7,215 nucleotides of DNA, from the NCBI GenBank assembly GCA_002337055.1, contig DDFG01000001.1, positions 165,772-172,986 of the forward strand. Direction: 5' to 3'. The position numbers and the translations under genes are program-made. The notes under the pieces were generated by a model. That model was not told where the DNA came from, made no database searches, and worked only from the letters and a program-made list of their open reading frames with translations. This DNA comes from Betaproteobacteria bacterium UBA1934. GTDB taxonomy: Bacteria > Pseudomonadota > Gammaproteobacteria > Burkholderiales > Rhodocyclaceae. Positions 1 through 6,600 of the stretch are shown here, one piece after another (the stretch's first letter is position 1; each line of letters opens with the position of its first letter).

Positions 1-142
1 GCTGACCGGCAAGATTCCGAGCCTCGCCGAATACATGGCGGCGGTGGAAACGGTCAATGCCAAGGCAGCAGATATCTATCGCTACATGAACTTCGACCAG
101 ATTGCCGAGTTCAAGGAAGTGGCGGAGACGGTAACGATCTAA
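1..142 (+). CDS. acnB: Aconitate hydratase B, C-terminal end (partial)
   Basis: The first full codon is at position 2, and 46 residues are read before TAA at 140-142. The peptide contains LTGKIPSLAEYMAAVE, then YRYMNFDQIAEF, then the terminal VAETVTI. This matches the extreme C-terminus of AcnB, where the E. coli protein has a similar P-EYQ...YRYLNFNQL block. AcnB is the bifunctional TCA-cycle enzyme that interconverts citrate and isocitrate (and handles 2-methyl-cis-aconitate) using a [4Fe-4S] cluster. The catalytic and cluster-binding regions lie outside the window, so integrity of the gene cannot be judged. It ends in a normal stop followed 20 bases later by a strong terminator, so it appears to be the last gene of its transcript. 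A second, damaged acnB piece occurs at the right end of the window. Confidence 0.9.
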   Translation, partial: LTGKIPSLAEYMAAVETVNAKAADIYRYMNFDQIAEFKEVAETVTI

Positions 143-162
143 GCGCTTGCCCGCCTGGCAAC

Positions 163-193
163 AAACGGCGCCCTGCAGGGCGCCGTTTTATTT
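163..193 (+). terminator. Rho-independent terminator of acnB
   Basis: Positions 163-188 form a perfect 26-base palindrome (AAACGGCGCCCTG and its mirror), giving a GC-rich stem of about 11-12 pairs with a tight loop. It is followed by a T-rich run TTTTATTT at 186-193. It sits 21 bases after the acnB stop. The A-run on the left arm gives a short U-tract on the opposite strand, so it might also weakly terminate the leftward EAL gene ending at 251. Confidence 0.9.
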
Positions 194-250
194 GGTATCC
201 AGCCGGGTTGTCGAGAAAAACGGTGTTGCTTTGGTTGCCGCTGGGGAAAT

Positions 251-1978
251 CTAAATCCGTCCCGCCCGCAGCAGTCGGGTCATTTCCTCAGCTGGCAGGG
301 GGCGGGCGAAATGGTAGCCCTGCATGTATTCGCAGCCGCAGGAACGCAGGGTCGCCATTTCGTCGGCGGTTTCGATGCCTTCGGCCACCACGTCGAGGCT
401 CAGATCGCGTCCGAGATTGACGATGGCCCGGGCGATGACGGCGTCGCCCCGGCTCAGGTCGCGAACGAAGGACTGATCCATCTTCAGCTTGTCGATGGGA
501 AAACGCCTGAGGTAGGCGAGGGACGAATAGCCGGTGCCGAAGTCATCAATGGCCAGCCGCACGCCCATGGCCCTCATTTCGGACAGGGTCTGCAAGGCGC
601 GCTCGGTGTTCTCCATGAGGGTGCCCTCGGTCAGTTCGAGCACCAGGCGGCCCGGCGCCAGGCCGCTGTCCTGCAGGGCCTGGGCGATGACCGTTGTGAG
701 GGTCTCCTTGCGGAACTGGCGGGGAGACAGGTTCACCGCCACCTCGATCGCGGGCAGCGCCTGTTGGGACCATTCTCCCGCCTGACGGCACGCCTCCCGC
801 AGCACCCAGTCGCCGAGGGGGATGATCTGGCCAGTCTGCTCCGACAGCGGAATGAACTGGGCTGGCGGCAGCAGGCCCAGTTCCGGATGCTGCCAGCGCA
901 CCAGTGCCTCGACGCCAACGATGCGGCCGCTGCTGGCGGCGACGACCGGCTGGTAATGCAGGACGAACTCGTTGCGTTCGAGGGCCAGACGCAGGCTGTT
1001 TTCCAGTTTCAGCAGCTCGAGACCGGCGTCGCTCATTGCCTCGCCGTAGAACTGCAGCGGCTCGCCGGCGGCGGCTTTGGCCCGGTACATGGCCGCCTCG
1101 GCATGTTGCATGAGCGTCGGCAGGTCGCCGGCGTCGTCGCCGAAGACGCTGATGCCGATGGAGATACCGACGCTGACCTCGTGTTCCCCAATGCGCAGCG
1201 GGGCCTTGGCGGCGGTCACCAGGCGCAGGGCGACGAGGATGGCGCTCTCGGGTGTGCCATCGCTTAGGAGGATGCCGAACTCGTTGCCGCTGAGGCGAGC
1301 GGTGAGATCGCGTGGTTGCACGACGTTCCCCAGGCGGCTGGCCATTTCCCGCAGCACGGTATCGCCGGCGGCGAGGCCGAGGGAATAGTTGATCTTCTTC
1401 AGGTCGTTGATGCCGACGCTGAGCATAGCCAGCGGCCGCTGGGCGGCCTCGGCATCGCGCAGGGCCATTTCGGCGCGGTCGACGAATTGGACACGGTTGG
1501 GTAGGCCGCTGACGTTGTCGAAATAGGAAAGCTGGTGCAGGCACGCCTCCATGGCGTCCTTGACGCTGCCGAGGCGGCGCTCCGCCTCCCAACGGCCGGT
1601 GATGTCGCGCAGCACGGCGTGAGCGACGTTGCCGCCGCCGAGGTCGATGGCATGCAGACGGACATCGGCATAGAGAAGGGAGCCGTTCGGGCGCTGGAGC
1701 TGACATTCGAAACGGGCGTGGCCGGTTGCCAGGGCTGCTTCCAGCCAAGTCTTCAGCATGGGGCCCGAGGCCGTGCCGTCCGGCTGGTGGGGTGGGGCGA
1801 AATCGGAAAGGGGGCGACCGAAACAGGTTTCCCGGCAGGTGACGCCGAGGAGGCGCATGGCTGCCTCGTTGCAGTCGAGCATCCCGTCGCGGTCTATGAA
1901 CAGCATGGCGTCACCAGCGCATTCCCAGATGGCCTTGTATTTCTGGGCGGGGAAAAAGAGTTTGTCCGGCTCGCTCAT
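251..1978 (-). CDS. PAS-GGDEF(degenerate)-EAL protein, probable c-di-GMP phosphodiesterase
   Basis: The protein has 575 residues with no evident TM helix or signal peptide, so it is probably cytosolic. A PAS domain spans about residues 12-135 (ends LRDITGRWEAERR) and would sense a small ligand or redox state. A GGDEF domain spans about 150-312, but its signature is SGNEF (230-234), the upstream metal-binding Asp block reads GIND, and the RxxD I-site is QPRD (221-224). Cyclase activity is therefore unlikely. The EAL domain (about 323-570) keeps EALVRW (E357), NLSPRQF (N416), LELTE (E448), DDFGTGYSSL (D478, D479), KMD (K499), AEGIE (E533) and MQGYHFARPL (Q553), as in active phosphodiesterases that hydrolyse c-di-GMP to pGpG. 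I chose ATG 1978 because the only earlier start, GTG 2086, lies upstream of the best -10. The purine stretch AGAAGGA is only 1 nt from the ATG, which is unusually close. It is divergent from the STAS operon. Confidence 0.9.
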   Translation of the reverse strand: MSEPDKLFFPAQKYKAIWECAGDAMLFIDRDGMLDCNEAAMRLLGVTCRETCFGRPLSDFAPPHQPDGTASGPMLKTWLEAALATGHARFECQLQRPNGSLLYADVRLHAIDLGGGNVAHAVLRDITGRWEAERRLGSVKDAMEACLHQLSYFDNVSGLPNRVQFVDRAEMALRDAEAAQRPLAMLSVGINDLKKINYSLGLAAGDTVLREMASRLGNVVQPRDLTARLSGNEFGILLSDGTPESAILVALRLVTAAKAPLRIGEHEVSVGISIGISVFGDDAGDLPTLMQHAEAAMYRAKAAAGEPLQFYGEAMSDAGLELLKLENSLRLALERNEFVLHYQPVVAASSGRIVGVEALVRWQHPELGLLPPAQFIPLSEQTGQIIPLGDWVLREACRQAGEWSQQALPAIEVAVNLSPRQFRKETLTTVIAQALQDSGLAPGRLVLELTEGTLMENTERALQTLSEMRAMGVRLAIDDFGTGYSSLAYLRRFPIDKLKMDQSFVRDLSRGDAVIARAIVNLGRDLSLDVVAEGIETADEMATLRSCGCEYMQGYHFARPLPAEEMTRLLRAGRI

Positions 1979-1999
1979 GTCCTTCTGTGTTACGGGTAG

Positions 2000-2022
2000 C
2001 GTGGGCAGGGGTGCTGCCCACG
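2000..2022 (-). other. Perfect 9-bp hairpin in the 5' leader of the EAL gene
   Basis: Positions 2000-2008 (CGTGGGCAG) and 2014-2022 (CTGCCCACG) pair perfectly over a 5-base loop. The stem lies about 21 bases upstream of the chosen EAL start, inside the leader predicted from the candidate promoter at 2049-2057. No T-run follows on either strand, so it is not a standard terminator. It may affect translation or RNA stability, or bind a protein as DNA; its function is unknown. Confidence 0.55.
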
Positions 2023-2048
2023 GCCAGTCGATTACAATCCGATGATGA

Positions 2049-2057
2049 ACTATACCA
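2049..2057 (-). promoter_or_regulatory. Candidate extended -10 promoter for the EAL gene
   Basis: Read leftward, the sequence is TGG-TATAGT, which matches the extended -10 pattern TGn-TATAAT at all but one position. No good -35 hexamer is seen 16-18 bases upstream, which is tolerable for an extended -10. Transcription would begin near 2042 and give a leader of about 64 bases that includes the hairpin at 2000-2022. Confidence 0.5.
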
Positions 2058-2070
2058 GACCGAGCGGATT

Positions 2071-2091
2071 CGGCGGGTCTTGCCACCGCCG
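2071..2091. promoter_or_regulatory. Imperfect inverted repeat between divergent promoters, possible operator
   Basis: CGGCGGGT (2071-2078) mirrors ACCGCCG (2085-2091) with one extra base. It is centred near 2081, between the two candidate -10 elements at 2049-2054 and 2106-2111. The placement would suit a regulator acting on both directions, but GC-rich short repeats arise easily by chance here. Confidence 0.25.
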
Positions 2092-2111
2092 CTGCGTTCG
2101 CATGGCATAAT
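2080..2111 (+). promoter_or_regulatory. Candidate promoter for the STAS-MBL-phosphatase operon
   Basis: TTGCCA at 2080-2085 resembles a -35 (5 of 6). TGG-CATAAT at 2103-2111 resembles an extended -10 (hexamer 5 of 6). The 20-base spacer is longer than ideal, so recognition may depend on the extended -10 or on an activator. The start would be near 2118, giving a leader of about 25 bases before the STAS ATG. Confidence 0.45.
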
Positions 2112-2142
2112 CCTGAACATTACCAACCGGGGGGTTATCGTC

Positions 2143-2490
2143 ATGCAATTAACATCCCGTCCGCATCCCGGCGCCACTGTTCTCGTTGCCGCCGAACGCA
2201 TCGATCAGGCCAGCGCCGGAGAATTCCTCGCCGCGCTGCAAGCGGAGCTGAAGCAGCACGATCCGGCAGCTGCGCCGGTCGTCATCGACTTTGCAGGAGT
2301 CGATTACATTTCCAGCGTCGGCTTGCGCGCGCTGATGGTCATTGCCCGCGAAATCAAGGCCGGCAAGGGCAAGATCGGCATCGCCGCCTTGCAGCCGCTG
2401 GTGCGCGAAGTTTTCGGGATTGCCCGCTTCGACCTGGTTATTCCCTGTTTTGACAGCGTCGAAGACGCCATCGCCAAATTGAGCACATGA
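2143..2490 (+). CDS. STAS-domain anti-sigma factor antagonist (RsbV/SpoIIAA-like)
   Basis: This is a 115-residue single STAS domain, the usual size for anti-anti-sigma factors. The signature VVIDFAGVDYISSVGLRALM (about 46-65) aligns with the SpoIIAA segment around its phosphorylated serine. By that alignment Ser58 (second Ser of ISS, before VGLR) is the predicted phosphosite. Known relatives are inactivated by phosphorylation by an RsbW-type kinase and reactivated by a PP2C phosphatase, and both partner types are encoded nearby (6601-7005 and 3443-5554). ATG 2143 was chosen because GGGGGG at 2129-2134 lies 8 bases upstream. Longer in-frame starts back to 1987 add sequence with no STAS character that overlaps the promoter. 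The last codons overlap the MBL start as ATGA. The cellular target cannot be told from the sequence. Confidence 0.9.
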   Translation: MQLTSRPHPGATVLVAAERIDQASAGEFLAALQAELKQHDPAAAPVVIDFAGVDYISSVGLRALMVIAREIKAGKGKIGIAALQPLVREVFGIARFDLVIPCFDSVEDAIAKLST

Positions 2491-3446
2491 AGGTCAAATT
2501 CTGGGGCACCCGCGGTTCGCTGCCGGTGGCCGCTACCGCTGCCGATATCCGCAGCAAGATCGTCGCTGCGCTGACCGCCGCCAACGGCCGGCAGTTCGGT
2601 TCGCCCGAGGAAATCGAATCGTTCGCCGAGCAATTGCCCTTCGCCGTTGCCGGCGGCTATGGTGGTCATTCTTCCTGCGTCGAACTGATCGCCGGCGGCG
2701 CCGAGCATTTCATCTGCGACCTCGGCAGCGGCGCCCGTCCGCTCGGCCAGAACAAAATCGCTACGCATGGCCCGCAGCGGCCGCAGACCTATCACGTCTT
2801 TCTTTCCCACCTGCACTGGGATCACCTGATGGGTTTGCCCTTCTTCGTTCCCATCTACCTCCCCGGCAACCGTATCGTCATCCATGGCTGCCATGCCGAA
2901 ATGGAAGCCGCCGTGCGCCTGCAGATGTCCGAACCCTGCTTTCCGGTCGCTTTCAGCCAGATCGCCGCCAGCGTCGAGTTCGACCGGCTCGAACCCGGCG
3001 GTACCTATGAGATCGCCGGTGTCAGGGTTACCCCCAAGCTGCAATTGCATCACGGCGATTCATACGGCTACCGTTTCGAAAAGGATGGTCGCTCGTTCGT
3101 CTATTCGACCGATTCCGAACACAAGCTGAACAATCCGGAGACGGCGGCTGGCTTCATCGATTTTTTCCGCGCTGCCGATCTGGTCGTTTTCGACGCCATG
3201 TACAGTCTGGCCGATGCCGTTTCGGTCAAGGCCGACTGGGGCCATTCCAGTAATATCATTGGCATCGAATTGTGCCAAGAAGCTGGCGCTAGGCGTCTGG
3301 CGCTCTTTCATCACGAACCGGTGCACGACGACGCGCAACTCGACCGCCTGCTGGAGGAAAGCCGCCGTTTCGAGGAAATCACTCGCGACGGCCGGGCGCC
3401 GTTGGAAATCATCTCCGCCTATGACGGATTGACGATCCCATTGTGA
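2487..3446 (+). CDS. MBL-fold metallohydrolase (PhnP-like superfamily)
   Basis: The 319-residue protein begins MKVKFWGTRGSLP, a common N-terminus of PhnP/COG1235-like MBL proteins. The metal-binding motif SHLHWDH gives H108, H110, D112 and H113. Further likely ligand positions are H188/H189 (QLHHGDS), D209 (YSTDSEH) and H253 (WGHSS) or H275/H276 (LFHHEP), so a dinuclear site looks complete. There is no signal peptide, so it should be cytosolic. Members of this superfamily hydrolyse cyclic phosphodiesters, nucleotides or other esters; the substrate here is unknown. An insertion at about 14-55 before GGHSSC is longer than in minimal PhnP-type proteins. The start overlaps the STAS stop (ATGA) and the stop overlaps the phosphatase start (GTGA), so the gene is translationally coupled on both sides. 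That implies a role tied to the partner-switching pathway. Confidence 0.85.
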   Translation: MKVKFWGTRGSLPVAATAADIRSKIVAALTAANGRQFGSPEEIESFAEQLPFAVAGGYGGHSSCVELIAGGAEHFICDLGSGARPLGQNKIATHGPQRPQTYHVFLSHLHWDHLMGLPFFVPIYLPGNRIVIHGCHAEMEAAVRLQMSEPCFPVAFSQIAASVEFDRLEPGGTYEIAGVRVTPKLQLHHGDSYGYRFEKDGRSFVYSTDSEHKLNNPETAAGFIDFFRAADLVVFDAMYSLADAVSVKADWGHSSNIIGIELCQEAGARRLALFHHEPVHDDAQLDRLLEESRRFEEITRDGRAPLEIISAYDGLTIPL

Positions 3447-5554
3447 ACTGGCGAGGTTCCCTGCCCCTTTTCCGGGGCGGCCGCAGCCGCCTCGTGCCGC
3501 TGGGTCTGTTGCTGCTTGCCGCCCTGTTGCTCGGTTACCTCGACGACACACCGTTGGCCAGTCTGCGCAACGCCCAGTTTGACCATTATCAGCGCCTGAT
3601 GCCGCGCCAGCGTACCAACGAGCCGGCCATCGTCGTCGCCATCGACAGCGCCGGCATTGAAAAATACGGCCCCTGGCCCTGGCCGCGCACCCTGCTGGCA
3701 CAATTGGTTGAGCGCCTGCATGCGGCCGGTGCCAAGTCCATCGGCCTCGATCTGCTGTTGGTTGAGCCGGATCAGTACAGCCGGGAAATGCTGACCAAAC
3801 GGCTGCCCGATTTGCCTGCGAGCAGCCGCGATCTTCTCCCCGACCCCGACCGGACACTGGCTACGGCGCTGGCTGGGGCACCGACCGTCCTAGCGGTCAG
3901 CGGCATCGTCCGGCCTTTGCCCGGCGCCCGTTTCCCGAACAAACCGCTGCCCGATTTTCGCATCGCCCCGGCAGCCGAATCCTCTATGACCCGTTACGCC
4001 AGCAGCCTGACCAGCCTGCCGCTGTTGGCTAGGGCCGCGCATGGCGAGGGAGTGATCAACGCCGCCCCCGACCGCCTGACTTCGCCGCGCGACCGCGGCG
4101 TGCTGCGCCGGGTGCCGAGTGTGGCCGTTATCGATTTCGTGCCGCTACTCTCGCTGCCGCTGGAAATGGCGCGCCAGAGCCTCGGCCAGAACGCCGTCGT
4201 GGCGGCCGAGTCCGGCGCGCAAGGCATGGAACGCATCCGCATCGGCGACCACAGCCTGCCGGTGCAGCCCAATGGCGAAATTCTGCTGTACTTCGGTCGT
4301 CCCAGTTCGCATTACTACCTTTCCGCCGCCGACGTGCTGGCCGGCAATTTCCTGCCCGATACCTTCCCCGGACGTTTCGTTTTCATCGGCATTACCACGA
4401 CCGGGCTGCAGGATCGCGTCATCACCCCGCTCGGCGACAACTTGCCGGGGGTCGACATCCATGTTCAGGCTCTCGAGAGCCTGCTCAGCGGCGAAGCGCT
4501 GCAAAGGCCGGTCTGGATGCCGCGTCTGGAACTGGCTGTGCTCGTCCTTTCGGGGCTGTTGCTGATCTTTGTCATTCCGTCTCTGCAGCCGCGCTATGCG
4601 GCGCTGGTGTTCCTGACTGGCATTGGCGCTACCGTCGGCGGTGGCTATCTCGCCTTTCGCGGTGGTCTGTATCTTTTCGATGGCGCCAGCGTGGCCCTGC
4701 TCCTCAGTCCGATTTTCATCGCTCTGCTGAGCAACACGCTGATCGCCGCCGATCGTCGCCGGCAGCAGGCCGAAACCGATTTGCAGGCCAGCCGCGAGGC
4801 CGCCGCCCGCGTCGCCGGCGAACTCGACGCCGCCCGCCGCATCCAGATGGGGCTGCTGCCCGATCCCGGGCGCGCCTTCATCGGCGAAACGCGCTTCGAA
4901 CTGGCTGCCTTGCTCGAACCGGCGCGCGCCGTCGGCGGTGACTATTACGATTGTTTCGCCCTCGACGAACGCCGCCTCTGTCTGGCCATCGGCGACGTTT
5001 CCGGCAAAGGGCTGCCGGCCAGCCTGTTCATGGCCGTTTCCAAAACCCTGACCGGAGCGCTGACGCGGCGCAATCGCGATCTCGGCCAGGCGCTGCGCGA
5101 AGTTGAAAGCGAACTGAACCGCGAAAACCCGGAATTTCTCTTCGTCACCGCCTTCGTCGCCGTTCTGGATGCCGACAGCGGCGATCTCGACTACGTCTGC
5201 GCCGGTCACGATGCGCCGCTGCTGCTACGCGCCGGCCGCATCGGCCGTCTCGACACGCAGGCCAACTCCGGCCCGCCGCTGTGCGCGCTCGGCGATTACC
5301 CCTACGGTGCGGCGCACACGCGCCTGCAAGCCGGTGACATCCTTTGCCTGTTTACCGACGGCGCTTCCGAGGCCAGCAACGGGGATGCCTTCTATGGCAG
5401 CGAGCGGCTGGCCGCAACCTTGGCCGCCACCGCAGGCGAACAGTCGCTGGCGGCGCGTCTGGAAGCGCTACGCGACGATATCCGCCGCTTCGAGGCCGGC
5501 ACGCAGGCGCACGACGACCTCACCCTGCTGCTGCTCAAATTCAGCGGACGCTGA
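3443..5554 (+). CDS. CHASE2-sensor SpoIIE/PP2C-type serine phosphatase (RsbU-like)
   Basis: The 703-residue membrane protein starts at GTG 3443, overlapping the MBL stop. Order: short cytosolic N-terminus; TM helix at about 17-33; periplasmic CHASE2 domain at about 36-345 with the typical YGPWPWPR (75-82) and IGLDLLLVEPD (100-110); three TM helices at about 361-379, 385-403 and 409-435; a charged linker, probably coiled coil, at about 436-466; and a SpoIIE-type PP2C domain at about 468-700. Metal-site motifs are GGDYYD (D500), GDVSGKG (D518), FTDGASEA (D639) and HDDLTLLLLKF (D691, D692). All are present, so it should be active. Family members dephosphorylate a phospho-STAS protein; the gene at 2143-2490 is the obvious substrate. 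CHASE2 is an extracytoplasmic sensor with no generally known ligand. The 3' end overlaps the convergent lipoprotein gene by 14 bases. Confidence 0.92.
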   Translation: MNWRGSLPLFRGGRSRLVPLGLLLLAALLLGYLDDTPLASLRNAQFDHYQRLMPRQRTNEPAIVVAIDSAGIEKYGPWPWPRTLLAQLVERLHAAGAKSIGLDLLLVEPDQYSREMLTKRLPDLPASSRDLLPDPDRTLATALAGAPTVLAVSGIVRPLPGARFPNKPLPDFRIAPAAESSMTRYASSLTSLPLLARAAHGEGVINAAPDRLTSPRDRGVLRRVPSVAVIDFVPLLSLPLEMARQSLGQNAVVAAESGAQGMERIRIGDHSLPVQPNGEILLYFGRPSSHYYLSAADVLAGNFLPDTFPGRFVFIGITTTGLQDRVITPLGDNLPGVDIHVQALESLLSGEALQRPVWMPRLELAVLVLSGLLLIFVIPSLQPRYAALVFLTGIGATVGGGYLAFRGGLYLFDGASVALLLSPIFIALLSNTLIAADRRRQQAETDLQASREAAARVAGELDAARRIQMGLLPDPGRAFIGETRFELAALLEPARAVGGDYYDCFALDERRLCLAIGDVSGKGLPASLFMAVSKTLTGALTRRNRDLGQALREVESELNRENPEFLFVTAFVAVLDADSGDLDYVCAGHDAPLLLRAGRIGRLDTQANSGPPLCALGDYPYGAAHTRLQAGDILCLFTDGASEASNGDAFYGSERLAATLAATAGEQSLAARLEALRDDIRRFEAGTQAHDDLTLLLLKFSGR

Positions 5555-6116
5555 TTTCGACGCGCCGGTTCTTCGGCTCGGCCACTTCATCCGCCGTTGG
5601 CACCAGCGGCTCGCGCTCGCCTCGGCCGGCCACTTCGATCAGTCTGGAATCGAGGCCAGCCGCCACCAGGGCATCGCGCACCGTCGCCGCGCGCTGCTTC
5701 GACAGCGCATCGTTGGCGGGGTCGCTGCCGACGCGGTCGGTATGGCCGATGACCGCAATCTCCGGCGCCTCGCGTTGTTTGATTTCGGCTTTGACCCGAT
5801 CGAAAGTCGCCAGCGACTCGGGCGTCAGTTCGTCGCTCCCTTCCCTGAAATAGACGATGTAGCTTTGCGACCGCTTCGGCTGCGCTTTCAGCGTCGGACC
5901 ATAACGTTCCTGTACTTCTGCAGCCGACATCTGCGTCAGCCGGTTGTCGCCCAGGCGTCGCACGCTGGCCGCATAAGGCTGGTCGAGGCGCTGCTCGCCC
6001 TTGCCCGGATTGATCAACACCGCGCCGAGCGGGCCATCCGTCGCAGGCAGCAGCACGACACGCTCGCTGGCACAGGCCGCCAGCAGCACACATCCCAAGG
6101 GTACAAGCCAGCGCAT
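5541..6116 (-). CDS. OmpA-like peptidoglycan-binding lipoprotein
   Basis: The 191-residue protein has a lipoprotein signal MRWLVPLGCVLLAAC with lipobox LAAC (Cys15). Ala at +2 predicts outer-membrane sorting. A linker of about 70 residues precedes a C-terminal OmpA domain (about 85-191). Motifs are IVYFREGSDELTPES, IGHTDRVGS (D127), ALSKQRAATV (R142) and the closing NRRVEISVR. The conserved Asp and Arg are those that bind diaminopimelate in peptidoglycan in this family. ATG 6116 was chosen because it starts the lipoprotein signal and has an ideal Shine-Dalgarno sequence; upstream in-frame codons lie inside the FecR gene. It follows the FecR gene by one base (TGA-T-ATG) and is surely cotranscribed with it. 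It could anchor an envelope complex to the cell wall. Confidence 0.9.
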   Translation of the reverse strand: MRWLVPLGCVLLAACASERVVLLPATDGPLGAVLINPGKGEQRLDQPYAASVRRLGDNRLTQMSAAEVQERYGPTLKAQPKRSQSYIVYFREGSDELTPESLATFDRVKAEIKQREAPEIAVIGHTDRVGSDPANDALSKQRAATVRDALVAAGLDSRLIEVAGRGEREPLVPTADEVAEPKNRRVEISVR

Positions 6117-6117
6117 A

Positions 6118-6576
6118 TCAGTCCTCCTTGCCGTCAGCGACTTCGATGACGAATTCGGTGCCGCGCGTGCCGAGTATCGTGGTCGGCGTGTGGAAATCGA
6201 CCGATTCCGGCGTCTTCTTGGCAATCTTGCCGGTCGCCACCGATACCGTGCCCTTTCTTACACCGACCGAGACATTGCCGTCGTGAGTCGTGCTGTCGAA
6301 GCTGAATTTGTCGATCGTCATCAGCGAATTGGGTCCGGCCGAGAGCAGCGTGTGATCCTTCAAGGTCACGCCCACGGCGCTATCGTCGCTGGTTCGCAAC
6401 TTATCCGCCACCAGCACCGGCGCCCCGACCGCCGCCGGCAACTTCTGGCCGGCGCGCTCGATGCTGACCGTGCCGCGCACATGCTTGACCATCCCGGCAG
6501 GCTCGCCGACCTGTGCCCAGGCCAGGCCATAACAACTGGCGCAAAGCACACCGGCCATCCAATATGATCTAATCAC
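6118..6576 (-). CDS. Secreted FecR-domain protein
   Basis: The 152-residue protein has a Sec-type signal peptide, with hydrophobic residues about 6-20 and likely cleavage after AWA (21). A FecR domain fills the mature part: VKHVRGTVSIERAGQ (30-44), VLVADKLRTSDDSAVGVTLKD, LSAGPNSLMTIDKFSF (79-94) and TPTTILGTRGTEFVIEV (130-146). This is the stand-alone periplasmic type. It lacks the N-terminal cytosolic anti-sigma part and TM helix of true FecR, so it is not a FecI regulator. GTG 6576 was chosen because AAGGAGG sits 7 bases upstream. It forms a tight pair with the OmpA-like lipoprotein gene. No strong promoter is visible, and any promoter must lie inside the divergent HATPase gene. Its role is unknown; presenting or binding a ligand for the CHASE2 sensor is speculation. 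Confidence 0.88.
   Translation of the reverse strand: MIRSYWMAGVLCASCYGLAWAQVGEPAGMVKHVRGTVSIERAGQKLPAAVGAPVLVADKLRTSDDSAVGVTLKDHTLLSAGPNSLMTIDKFSFDSTTHDGNVSVGVRKGTVSVATGKIAKKTPESVDFHTPTTILGTRGTEFVIEVADGKED
6123..6129 (-). promoter_or_regulatory. Ribosome-binding site of the lipoprotein gene, inside the FecR gene
   Basis: Read leftward, AAGGAGG lies within the last three sense codons (Lys-Glu-Asp) of the FecR gene, 6 bases before ATG 6116. It is a full Shine-Dalgarno match, fixes the lipoprotein start, and implies coupled translation. Confidence 0.85.
6563..6568 (+). promoter_or_regulatory. Candidate -10 element for the HATPase gene
   Basis: TATGAT (5 of 6 to TATAAT) lies inside the first codons of the opposing FecR gene. 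It would start transcription near 6575, about 25 bases before ATG 6601. No convincing -35 is seen at the right distance. Confidence 0.35.
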
Positions 6577-6583
6577 GATTCAT

Positions 6584-6590
6584 CCTCCTT
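6584..6590 (-). promoter_or_regulatory. Ribosome-binding site of the FecR gene
   Basis: Read leftward, AAGGAGG lies 7 bases before GTG 6576 and decides that start. An ATG directly after it (6583-6581) is in another frame and stops after four codons. The complement, CCTCCTT, would be in the leader of the rightward HATPase transcript. Confidence 0.8.
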
Positions 6591-6600
6591 GCATTTTGTC

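Noticed and set aside
311..1267. Long rightward ORF of 318 codons opposite the EAL gene
   Set aside because: It is antisense to well-conserved PAS-GGDEF-EAL sequence, has no recognisable domain, and is typical of GC-rich shadow frames. The same applies to 546-1748, 1535-1999 and 904-1113.
1979..2086. Upstream extension of the EAL protein to GTG 2086
   Set aside because: It would start upstream of the best -10 element and adds 36 residues with no domain character.
1987..2142. Upstream extension of the STAS protein
   Set aside because: The added 52 residues cover the divergent promoter region; the start at 2143 has a proper ribosome site and gives the usual family length.
2304..3053. Leftward ORF of 249 codons opposite the STAS and MBL genes
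   Set aside because: It is antisense to strongly conserved STAS and MBL motifs, with no ribosome site.
4145..5209. Leftward ORF of 354 codons opposite the phosphatase gene
   Set aside because: It is a shadow of the CHASE2/SpoIIE coding sequence with low-complexity composition and no start signals.
5169..6149. Rightward ORF of 326 codons across the phosphatase end and lipoprotein gene
   Set aside because: It overlaps two confident genes in other frames and shows no domain or signal.
6117..6224. Upstream extension of the lipoprotein gene
   Set aside because: It would put 36 Arg-rich residues before the lipoprotein signal and lies within the FecR gene.
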